Shown: in pieces, positions 1-6,919 of the stretch | Layout: every line of letters begins with the position of its first letter | How positions within the stretch are numbered: the first letter of the stretch is position 1 | NCBI GenBank assembly: GCA_934141245.1 | Contig: CAKPCB010000003.1 | Span: 62,001 to 126,000, forward strand | Length of the DNA: 64,000 bases | Source: an uncultured Bacilli bacterium | Lineage (GTDB): Bacteria; Bacillota_I; Bacilli_A; RF39; UBA660 | Direction: 5' to 3' | Made by a program: the position numbers and the translations under genes | Notes under the pieces: model-generated | What the model saw: only the letters and a program-made list of their open reading frames with translations | The model's database searches: none | What the model was told of the DNA's origin: nothing

Positions 1-18
1 CGCAATTGTATCATTCAT
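1..18 (-). CDS. mnmE: tRNA modification GTPase MnmE, first six codons (partial)
   Basis: Only the start codon and five more codons are in the window, reading MNDTIA on the minus strand, the usual first residues of MnmE (TrmE). A good ribosome site (GGAGTG) lies just upstream. It follows jag as in the conserved order rpmH-rnpA-yidC-jag-mnmE. MnmE works with MnmG to modify wobble uridines of tRNA. The call rests on six residues plus gene order. Confidence 0.7.
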
Positions 19-104
19 ATAACTCACTCCATTAAATTATAGTTATTTAAAATTTACTATATATTATATTTTAAAAGCTATTTTGTCAATAAAAATGGAA
101 AGCT

Positions 105-722
105 TTATTTGCTCTCCACATATTTAATAACTATTGCTCTATTTGGCTCTTCGCCAACACTTTCTGTAGAAATATTTTTATATTCACTTAATACAGTATG
201 TATTATTCTTCTTTCATAAGAGTTCATCGGATCAAGTTTAACATCAATTTTTGTTTTTTGAACTTCTTTTGCAATTGTTTTTGCCAATTTTTCTAATCGT
301 TTTTGATTTTTCAATTTATAGTCACTAACATCTAAATTATATTTAAAATTGAAACCTAATTCATTTAATAAATATTGTTTTAGTATAATATTTAATGCTG
401 ATATTGTCCTGCCTTGTCTACCAATTAATATATTATCATTATTAGAAAGTATAGTTATTAGTGGGACTTCGTCTTTATTCTTTATTTCATATTTTGCTTC
501 AATATTCATGCTAGAAAAAATACTTGTTAAAAATTTTTTTATTGCTTCAAATATTTGATTTTTGGTAACAACCTCTATTTCATACTTTTTTGCTTTGAAT
601 AATCCACCACTTTTTGTTTCTAATTCATTGATATAAATATCCGACTCATTACAATTTAAAGTTTTTAAAGCAGTTTCTTTTGCTTCTTCTATACTTTTTC
701 CACTATATTTAAACTTTTCCAT
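105..722 (-). CDS. jag: RNA-binding protein Jag/KhpB (EloR)
   Basis: A 205-residue protein with a Jag N-terminal domain (about 1-52), a KH domain whose loop reads IGRQGRT (about 100-106), and a C-terminal R3H domain (about 145-203, RRIIH at 171-175). Jag/KhpB is a cytoplasmic RNA-binding protein that pairs with KhpA and affects cell elongation in Firmicutes. It overlaps the end of yidC by 14 bp, and its AAGAGG ribosome site lies inside yidC, so the two are translationally coupled. Length and domain order are normal. Confidence 0.95.
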   Translation of the reverse strand: MEKFKYSGKSIEEAKETALKTLNCNESDIYINELETKSGGLFKAKKYEIEVVTKNQIFEAIKKFLTSIFSSMNIEAKYEIKNKDEVPLITILSNNDNILIGRQGRTISALNIILKQYLLNELGFNFKYNLDVSDYKLKNQKRLEKLAKTIAKEVQKTKIDVKLDPMNSYERRIIHTVLSEYKNISTESVGEEPNRAIVIKYVESK

Positions 723-1629
723 TTTTATTACCTCTTTTTACTAATAAATTTTGAACTATTGTAAATAAGTTTGTTGTTATCCAATATATATTTAGTGCGG
801 ATGTCATAAATAATCCCATTACTGTTATCATTATAACCATTGTTCTATTCATTATTTTTGCTTGTTCATTATCCGCCATTGCTGTTGCATTTAGTTTAAA
901 TGAATAAAAGGTAGTAACGGCAACAATTATTATTAATATTGCATACACATAATTACCATTTGAAAATGCAGTTACTGGTGTTGTTCCTAATTGAAATATT
1001 AAGAACTTTTCTTCAAAAATAGCTGGCACCCTATTTATTGCCTCTAAAAACCCAATAAATAAAGGTAATTGTATTAAAGAAAACAAGCAACCCGAAATAG
1101 GATCTATTTTATATTTTTTGTATATAAGCATCATTTCTTGATTTTTCTTAAATAATGATTCTTGATCTGTTTTATCTTTGTATTTCTTTTCAAGTTTATC
1201 CAATTCTGGTTTAGCTTTTTTCATATATTCTGATTGCATTGCAGTTTTTTTAGTTATTGGAAATGCAATTAATCTTATTAATAAACTAACTATTATCAAT
1301 GAAAGACCATTATTTTTAACAAAATTACCTATTTTTAATATTAACCACGCTAATGGTTTTACAAATATAGTAGTCCATATACCCTCATATTTGCCACTAT
1401 TAACTTTGTAATTAGTACAATCAGGTAATTTACTTATATCCTTTTTGTTTTCCTCATAAATCTTTATTATATTTTTATCCGTTGGTTTACATAATATATT
1501 TTCTGTTAAACTTTGTCCTGTTACTGGATTCTTAACTGGTTTATTATTTTTTGTTAAAGTTTTTGTACAACCAGTTAGCATTATTACTAATATAAATAAA
1601 ATTATTAATTTTTTATTAAATTTTTTCAT
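709..1629 (-). CDS. yidC: Membrane protein insertase YidC/SpoIIIJ
   Basis: A 306-residue lipoprotein: the N-terminal hydrophobic stretch ends in lipobox LTGC with Cys21. It then has the YidC2-type membrane domain with an in-membrane arginine at about residue 119 (LLIRLIAFP), the residue that contacts substrates in this family. YidC inserts proteins into the membrane alone or with Sec. Spore-formers use a YidC paralogue (SpoIIIJ) to activate sigma G, so a sporulation role is possible; which paralogue this is cannot be told here. It lies between rnpA and jag as in Bacillus. Confidence 0.95.
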   Translation of the reverse strand: MKKFNKKLIILFILVIMLTGCTKTLTKNNKPVKNPVTGQSLTENILCKPTDKNIIKIYEENKKDISKLPDCTNYKVNSGKYEGIWTTIFVKPLAWLILKIGNFVKNNGLSLIIVSLLIRLIAFPITKKTAMQSEYMKKAKPELDKLEKKYKDKTDQESLFKKNQEMMLIYKKYKIDPISGCLFSLIQLPLFIGFLEAINRVPAIFEEKFLIFQLGTTPVTAFSNGNYVYAILIIIVAVTTFYSFKLNATAMADNEQAKIMNRTMVIMITVMGLFMTSALNIYWITTNLFTIVQNLLVKRGNKNGKV

Positions 1630-1638
1630 TTTTTCTCC

Positions 1639-1965
1639 TTATTTTATACTACTCATTAAATTATTAAGATTATTTTCCATATCCTTAAAAGGTATGTCAA
1701 TACATCCTTTCCTCATTATTATAATATAATCTATTCCATTTTGGTAGTTTTTTTTACTTGTATTAATTATATTTCGTATTCTTCTTTTATATAAATTTCT
1801 AAAAACTGCATTACCTAATTTTTTTCCAACAGATATTCCAAATCTAGATGTATCTTTGTTATTTTTTTTATAATAAATAATGTAACAAGTGTTTTTTAAA
1901 TATTTTCCACTTTTTATTACATTATTAAATTCATAATCTTTCTTTATACGAATTTTTTCATTCAT
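1639..1965 (-). CDS. rnpA: Ribonuclease P protein component
   Basis: A 108-residue basic protein with the RnpA core: the N-terminal I-KK-YEF-NVIKSGK segment, FGISVGKKLGNAV and the RNR-like motif FRNLYKRRIRNII at about 71-83. It binds the RNase P RNA and helps mature tRNA 5' ends. It sits between rpmH and yidC, 9 bp before yidC, in the conserved leftward origin operon. An intrinsic terminator separates it from rpmH, so its level may be set partly by read-through. Confidence 0.95.
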   Translation of the reverse strand: MNEKIRIKKDYEFNNVIKSGKYLKNTCYIIYYKKNNKDTSRFGISVGKKLGNAVFRNLYKRRIRNIINTSKKNYQNGIDYIIIMRKGCIDIPFKDMENNLNNLMSSIK

Positions 1966-2002
1966 AATTTTACCTCATCTCGTTGTAATTATATATTTTT
2001 TC

Positions 2003-2030
2003 AAAAAAAAAGTCCACAGATATGTGGAAA
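2003..2030 (-). terminator. Intrinsic terminator between rpmH and rnpA
   Basis: Read on the minus strand, TCCACA-TATC-TGTGGA (2013-2028) forms a six-pair hairpin directly after the rpmH stop and is followed by a run of eight to nine T (2003-2011). It would end or attenuate rpmH transcripts before rnpA. The arms also resemble DnaA-box halves (TTTCCACA). Confidence 0.65.
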
Positions 2031-2150
2031 CTAAACTAGTTTTTTACGACCCTTTTTTCTACGACTATTAATTATCTTACCTTTAATTCTTGCAAAAAAA
2101 CCATGCTTTTTTGCCTTTTTTCTATTATTTGGTTGATAAGTTCTTTTCAA
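2031..2150 (-). CDS. rpmH: 50S ribosomal protein L34 (TTG start)
   Basis: A 39-codon gene reading MKRTYQPNNRKKAKKHGFFA and ending RRKKGRKKLV, the signature of L34, a small basic protein of the large ribosomal subunit. The start codon is TTG, preceded by the strong ribosome site GGAGGTG; no ATG is in frame. It is a few residues shorter than the usual 44, with the gap in the middle (around IKGKIINS). It begins the leftward operon facing dnaA across the origin. Confidence 0.95.
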   Translation of the reverse strand: MKRTYQPNNRKKAKKHGFFARIKGKIINSRRKKGRKKLV

Positions 2151-2474
2151 AGTAATACACCTCCAAACTAAAATCTACATTATTATAAATTATTATTATT
2201 TAATTTGTCAACATTTTTATTTTAATCATACATTTGTATATTTGTTTTTAACAATTTTATTAACATGTGGAAAATTAATATTAACTTGTTTATACTAAAA
2301 TTGTGGAAATTGTGGAAAAATCATTTTTTCATATACTTTTCAATGACATTGTTGTTGATAAATTTGTTAAATACTTATGGATAACTTTTTTTTATAGTTT
2401 TATACTTTATTTTTTTAACAACTTAAGCTACAATAACATTAGATTTTATGTTTTTATCAAAGGGGGCGATAATC
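2151..2474. other. Putative oriC, rpmH-dnaA intergenic region
   Basis: A gene-free, very AT-rich divergent region. DnaA-box-like 9-mers TGTGGAAAA or TGTGGAAAT (reverse of TTTTCCACA) are at 2266-2274, 2302-2310 and 2311-2319, the last two in exact tandem. TTATGGATAA (2375-2384) contains the reverse of TTATCCATA. Long T and A runs near 2321-2450 could serve as unwinding DNA. Position between rpmH and dnaA and the strand switch match the bipartite origin of Bacilli. Promoters for both flanking operons must also lie here. Confidence 0.8.
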
Positions 2475-3839
2475 ATGAATGAAATTGATATTTGGAATAA
2501 AGTTCTTGATAAAATTAAACAAGAGATTAATTCCTTAGTATTTCAAACATGGTTTGAGGGTACTAAACTATATAAATTAGATAATTCACAAGCAAAAATT
2601 ATTGTCCCATATGCAGTTTCTAAAACACATATTGCTAATAACTATAATGATATAGTAACAGAAGCCTTATATAGCGTAACAAACAATTACTATGAATTAG
2701 AATTCTTATTACAAGAAGATATTATAGAAGAAAATGTTAATGAAAATAATATAAATATAATTAATAATGATTCAATAAAGAAGATTGAAGAAATTGATTC
2801 TAATTTGAATTCAAAATATACCTTTGACAATTTTATTGTAGGAAATAGTAATAAATTTGCACATGCCGCGGCTATTGCAGTAGCACAAAATCCAGGTAAA
2901 ATGTATAATCCATTATTTATTTATGGAAATAGTGGCCTTGGAAAAACTCACTTGATGCATGCAATCGGTAATTATATTTCTAAGCATTCTGAAAAAAAAG
3001 TTTTATATGTAACAAGTGAACAATTTGTTTCAGACTTTATTGGTATAAATAAAAAAGATAAGGATGGCACTAATTTTAGCTATGTAGATTTTTTTAAACA
3101 AAAATACAGAAATATTGATGTACTTATAATTGATGATATACAATATTTAGGTGGTGCAACTGAAACCCAAAAAGAATTTTTTCATACTTTTAATACTTTA
3201 TACGGTGATAATAAGCAAATTATTATTTCATCCGATAGGTCACCAGATGATTTAAAAATACTGGAAGACAGATTACGAACACGTTTTTGTTGGGGATTGC
3301 CTGTTGATATATATCCTCCAGATTTTGATCTTAGGGTTGCAATTTTAAAAAAGCGAATTTTAGGTGAAGCTATAAATAAGGAAATACCAGATCAAGTAAT
3401 TGAATATATGGCAACAAATTTAGGTAGTGATATCAGACAGTTAGAAGGTGCTGTAACTAGACTTGTTGCATATTCCACAATTATGGGAGCAGAAATTGAT
3501 TTAAATTTAGCTATAGAAGCATTAAAAGATTATGTAAATAAAGGAATTAGTGAAAAAAACAATGTTAATAAAATTCAAAAAGTAGTTGCTGAATATTTTC
3601 AAATTTCTGTAGAAGACTTAAAATCAAAAAAACGTAACTCAAATATTTCATTTCCACGGCAAATAGCTATGTATTTGTGCAGAAAATATACAACTGAATC
3701 TTTTCCAAAAATTGGTATAGAATTTGGTGGTAAAGATCATTCAACAGTAATGCATTCATGTGAAAAAATTGAGAAAGAAATAAAAATTAATAAAGATTTA
3801 AAAAATACAATTGAAAAGCTTGAAAAAGAAATTAGATAA
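2475..3839 (+). CDS. dnaA: Chromosomal replication initiator DnaA
   Basis: A 454-residue protein with all four DnaA domains: N-terminal domain I (about 1-85), a short Asn-rich linker, the AAA+ domain with Walker A GNSGLGKTH (151-159) and Walker B LIIDD (217-221), and the C-terminal helix-turn-helix with GGKDHSTVMHSCEKI. It binds DnaA boxes and melts oriC. I chose the ATG at 2475, preceded by AGGGGGCGAT; an in-frame ATG at 2448 would add nine residues but lacks a ribosome site and conserved sequence. DnaA boxes flank the gene, which suggests autoregulation. Confidence 0.98.
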   Translation: MNEIDIWNKVLDKIKQEINSLVFQTWFEGTKLYKLDNSQAKIIVPYAVSKTHIANNYNDIVTEALYSVTNNYYELEFLLQEDIIEENVNENNINIINNDSIKKIEEIDSNLNSKYTFDNFIVGNSNKFAHAAAIAVAQNPGKMYNPLFIYGNSGLGKTHLMHAIGNYISKHSEKKVLYVTSEQFVSDFIGINKKDKDGTNFSYVDFFKQKYRNIDVLIIDDIQYLGGATETQKEFFHTFNTLYGDNKQIIISSDRSPDDLKILEDRLRTRFCWGLPVDIYPPDFDLRVAILKKRILGEAINKEIPDQVIEYMATNLGSDIRQLEGAVTRLVAYSTIMGAEIDLNLAIEALKDYVNKGISEKNNVNKIQKVVAEYFQISVEDLKSKKRNSNISFPRQIAMYLCRKYTTESFPKIGIEFGGKDHSTVMHSCEKIEKEIKINKDLKNTIEKLEKEIR

Positions 3840-3961
3840 TTTTAAACACTTTTTCCACAATTAAGTTTATATTTTTTGTTAGTATTAATAATAATAAAGG
3901 GGTTTTGCACAGTTTCAACTGTAATAATATAAATAATATTTAAAAGAAAGAAGGAAATAAA
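3840..3961. other. dnaA-dnaN intergenic region with a DnaA-box-like site
   Basis: This 122-bp spacer has TTTTCCACA at 3851-3859, on the opposite strand to the boxes upstream of dnaA, followed by AT-rich DNA and the dnaN ribosome site AGAAGGA. In B. subtilis the second half of the bipartite origin is here. A short inverted repeat (GTTTCAAC/AGTTTCAACTG region, about 3910-3921) may be regulatory. Confidence 0.5.
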
Positions 3962-5089
3962 ATGAAAATTAAAATTAAAAAAGAAGTATTATTAGAAAAT
4001 TTAAACAAGGTATCAAAAGCAATATCAACAAAAAACCTTATTCCAATATTATCAGGTATTAAGTTTGATTTAACTTATAAAGGACTTTTATTGACTGCTT
4101 CTGATAATGATATTACAATTCAAACTTTTATCCCTGCAGAAAACAATAAAGATATGATAATAGAAAAAGAGGGTAGTATTATAATTCAAGGTAAATATAT
4201 TTTAGATATAGTTAGAAAGTTACCAGATGAATATATTAATATAGAAGTAATAGATGAATTAAAAATATTAATTTACACAGAAAACAGCGAATTTAATTTA
4301 AATGGTATTGATAAAAAAGAATATCCAAATATTAGTTTGGAAGACAATAAAACTCATGTTAATATTTCTCCAAAAGAATTTAAAAAATTAGTAAATCAAA
4401 CTGCATTTGCTACATCTAATGATGAATCACGTCCTATTTTAACAGGTATAAATATTAAAATTACTGGTAATATATTTGAATGTAGCGCAACGGATTCATA
4501 CAGATTAGCAAAAAAGCAAATTGTTTTAAATGATGTTATTGAAGAAAACTATAATATAATAATTCCTAGTAAGAATATATTGGAATTTATTAAAATAATT
4601 GATGACAATGGTGATAATTTAGAAATTCACATATTTAATAATAAGATTTTATTTAAAAATAATAATTTATTGTTTCAATCTCGCTTGATAAGTGGAAATT
4701 ATCCAAATATTAATAATTTAATACCAACAGATTCGTTTTTAAAAATTTCTGCAAATCTTGATGATATATATAATGTTATAGATAGGGCAAGTATCTTAAC
4801 TTCAGATAAAGAAAAAAACATAGTAACATTAGAGACTAACGGAAATATGTTAATTGTAAAATCATCATCTGCAGAAGTTGGTCGTGTTGAAGAAAAAATG
4901 AGTATTATTAAAAATAATGATGAAAATATTAAAATTTCATTTAGTGCTAAGTATATGCTTGAAGCCTTGAAATCATTTAGTGGTAAAAATATTGAAATGT
5001 CATTTGTAGGTGAAGTAAAACCAATAATTGTAAAGGATGATGAAGAAGAAAATCTAATACAATTAGTATTACCAATCAGAACATATTAA
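3962..5089 (+). CDS. dnaN: DNA polymerase III sliding clamp (beta)
   Basis: A 375-residue beta clamp with three repeated clamp domains and the C-terminal LVLPIRTY typical of DnaN. It forms a dimeric ring that tethers the replicative polymerase and binds repair partners. The ATG follows AAGAAGGA at normal spacing. It lies directly after dnaA and ends in an intrinsic terminator (5110-5135), so it is separate from the following comK gene. Length is usual for the family. Confidence 0.97.
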   Translation: MKIKIKKEVLLENLNKVSKAISTKNLIPILSGIKFDLTYKGLLLTASDNDITIQTFIPAENNKDMIIEKEGSIIIQGKYILDIVRKLPDEYINIEVIDELKILIYTENSEFNLNGIDKKEYPNISLEDNKTHVNISPKEFKKLVNQTAFATSNDESRPILTGINIKITGNIFECSATDSYRLAKKQIVLNDVIEENYNIIIPSKNILEFIKIIDDNGDNLEIHIFNNKILFKNNNLLFQSRLISGNYPNINNLIPTDSFLKISANLDDIYNVIDRASILTSDKEKNIVTLETNGNMLIVKSSSAEVGRVEEKMSIIKNNDENIKISFSAKYMLEALKSFSGKNIEMSFVGEVKPIIVKDDEEENLIQLVLPIRTY

Positions 5090-5109
5090 TAAAAATAAAA
5101 ATAAAAATT

Positions 5110-5135
5110 ATATGCTGTAATAGCATATTTTTTTT
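5110..5135 (+). terminator. Intrinsic terminator after dnaN
   Basis: ATATGCT-GTAAT-AGCATAT forms a seven-pair hairpin (5110-5128) followed by eight T. It closes the dnaA-dnaN transcription unit before comK. Confidence 0.85.
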
Positions 5136-5152
5136 GCAAAAAATAAGACAAA

Positions 5153-5195
5153 ATTCGAACAATTTCGACATATGAATATGGTATATTTTTCGACA
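5153..5195 (+). promoter_or_regulatory. Triple TTCGA(A)CA repeat upstream of comK
   Basis: Three near-identical elements lie in the short comK upstream region: ATTCGAACA (5153-5161), TTTCGACA (5163-5170) and TTTCGACA (5188-5195). The two identical copies are 25 bp apart. CG is rare in this genome, so three CGA elements in 43 bp are unlikely to be background. They may bind a regulator of comK. The downstream GAATTT/AAATTC inverted repeat (about 5196-5216) is another possible site. The binding factor is unknown. Confidence 0.4.
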
Positions 5196-5230
5196 GAATT
5201 TTTAATTTTGAAATTCTAAGGGGGATAATT

Positions 5231-5689
5231 ATGAATAATTATGAAATTAATGAAGAAACAATTGCAGTGATGCCTATTGAATATGAAAAGACTAAAATTA
5301 TAGAATCTAATAATGAATATATAATAAATTCAAAAGCATATTCAGTAATGGATCAAAATTGTAAATATTATGGAAGTACATATAATGGAAGGTTAAAAGC
5401 AGCCAAAGAAATCTTAAATTGTTCTTATAAACTACCAATTTTAGTTGAAGAAAGTCAAAATATAATATTTTTTCCAACAAAATCGTCTTTAGAAGATGAT
5501 TGCATGTGGATAAACTTTAATTTTATAAAGGAAATCAAAAAATGTGACAATGGAAGTGAGATTTATTTTAAAAATAATAAGTCTATTAAAACTAATATTT
5601 CTAAATTGTCTATTGAAAATCAAATATCACGTTCAACTAGACTTAGTTATATAGTTGAACAGAGAAAAAAGAAGATAAGATTATATTAA
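5231..5689 (+). CDS. comK: ComK-family competence transcription factor
   Basis: A 152-residue protein that aligns with ComK over most of its length: YEINEETIAVMP near the start, the segment DQNCKYYGSTYNGRL (about 41-55), IIFFPTKSSLEDDCMWI (about 76-92), then KTNISKLSIENQISRST near 115-130. In B. subtilis ComK is the master activator of DNA-uptake genes. It is about 40 residues shorter than the B. subtilis protein, lacking most of the C-terminal tail. It lies between dnaN and recF, where many Bacilli carry the S4-domain gene yaaA. The ribosome site AGGGGGATAAT is strong. Whether it drives competence here is inference. Confidence 0.82.
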   Translation: MNNYEINEETIAVMPIEYEKTKIIESNNEYIINSKAYSVMDQNCKYYGSTYNGRLKAAKEILNCSYKLPILVEESQNIIFFPTKSSLEDDCMWINFNFIKEIKKCDNGSEIYFKNNKSIKTNISKLSIENQISRSTRLSYIVEQRKKKIRLY

Positions 5690-5714
5690 AAATACTTTTT
5701 TTTCTTTATTTTTG

Positions 5715-5723
5715 TGGTATAAT
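5715..5723 (+). promoter_or_regulatory. Extended -10 promoter for recF-gyrB-gyrA
   Basis: TGGTATAAT (5715-5723) is a perfect extended -10 element. The -35 position has only CTTTTT (5695-5700), as often seen with extended -10 promoters. It lies between comK and recF and would start a transcript near 5730 that includes a short leader ORF. Confidence 0.6.
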
Positions 5724-5768
5724 TGATATGTATGTATAGGGCTACACAGAATAGGTAAAGGTGATTTT

Positions 5769-5795
5769 ATGGGGTTTTTAGGGGCTTTTACATGA
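5769..5795 (+). CDS. Eight-codon leader ORF coupled to recF
   Basis: ATG at 5769 is preceded by a strong ribosome site (AAAGGTGA) at good spacing and encodes MGFLGAFT. Its TGA stop overlaps the recF start as ATGA (5792-5795). recF itself has no ribosome site of its own at normal spacing, so translation of recF probably depends on reinitiation after this leader. Function as a coupling or regulatory peptide is inference. Confidence 0.45.
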   Translation: MGFLGAFT

Positions 5796-6919
5796 ATTTA
5801 TCTCAATTAACTTTAAAAAATTATAGAAATTATGAAAATGCAATACTAAATTTTAATAATAAGATTAATATAATCATAGGCGATAATGCCCAAGGTAAAA
5901 CTAATATATTAGAGGCCATATATTTTTTAGCTATAACTAAATCATATAGAACATCTGATGATGTTAATCTTATAAGAACAGGTACTTTTCAAAGTGTTGT
6001 ATCAGCTAAAGCAAAGATAAATGGAATGTCAAAAAAGATAAGTATCACATTTAATAAAAATACAAAAAAAATTGTATTTAATAATAATCCTGTAAAAAAA
6101 TTATCCGAATTTATTGGAGTCTTAAAAATAGTATTAATGGCTCCAGAGGATATTGATATTATAAAAGGATCACCATCTATTAGAAGAAATTTTTTAAATA
6201 TTGAATTAAGTAAAATGTCTAAAGATTATATTAATAAATATAATGAGTACAATAAATTGTTAAAAATGCGTAATGATTACTTGAAATTATTGATGACAAA
6301 CAATATTGCTGATCATAGATATTTAGATATTATAACTGATAAATTAATAGATAGAGCTGTATATATATATAGGAAAAGATTTGAATTTTTATGTAAGATA
6401 AATTACTACTTGGATTCAATTTATGATAATATCACTTTTGGTAGAAAATTAAAGATTGTTTATGAGCCTAATATAGATATAAAATTATTTGATGATGAAA
6501 ATATCAAAAAAAGTTTAAAGTATAAATATGATAGTAATTTGAATAAGGAAATGTCATTGGGTATGACAATCTATGGTCCACATAGGGATGATTTTTTGTT
6601 TTTAATTGATGACAAAAATATAGAATTTTTTGGTTCACAAGGTCAACAAAAATTAGCAGTAATTGCATTAAAATTATCAATTGTTTATGTTTTAAATGAA
6701 TTAACTAATGAGATGCCTATATTACTTTTAGATGATATTTTTAGTGAAGTAGATAAAAAAAAGAAAAATAAAATACTAGAATATATAAAAAATATAGGTC
6801 AGGTAGTAATAACTACAAACGATATCAAAGATATAAATAAAAATAAATTAGATGATGTCAAGATCATAAAAATTAAAAATCAAAAAATAACAGAAAAGGG
6901 TGGTAAAAATGGAAGATAG
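5792..6919 (+). CDS. recF: DNA replication and repair protein RecF
   Basis: A 375-residue SMC-like ATPase with Walker A GDNAQGKTN (about 30-38), signature FGSQGQQKLAVIALK and Walker B ILLLDDIFSEVD near 300-325. With RecO and RecR it loads RecA at single-strand gaps. Its start overlaps the stop of an eight-codon leader ORF (ATGA), and its 3' end overlaps the gyrB start by 11 bp, so leader, recF and gyrB are translationally coupled. Length is typical. Confidence 0.97.
   Translation: MNLSQLTLKNYRNYENAILNFNNKINIIIGDNAQGKTNILEAIYFLAITKSYRTSDDVNLIRTGTFQSVVSAKAKINGMSKKISITFNKNTKKIVFNNNPVKKLSEFIGVLKIVLMAPEDIDIIKGSPSIRRNFLNIELSKMSKDYINKYNEYNKLLKMRNDYLKLLMTNNIADHRYLDIITDKLIDRAVYIYRKRFEFLCKINYYLDSIYDNITFGRKLKIVYEPNIDIKLFDDENIKKSLKYKYDSNLNKEMSLGMTIYGPHRDDFLFLIDDKNIEFFGSQGQQKLAVIALKLSIVYVLNELTNEMPILLLDDIFSEVDKKKKNKILEYIKNIGQVVITTNDIKDINKNKLDDVKIIKIKNQKITEKGGKNGR

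Noticed and set aside
2448..2474. Upstream ATG for dnaA adding nine residues
   Set aside because: The strong AGGGGG site lies just before the ATG at 2475, and DnaA homology begins there.
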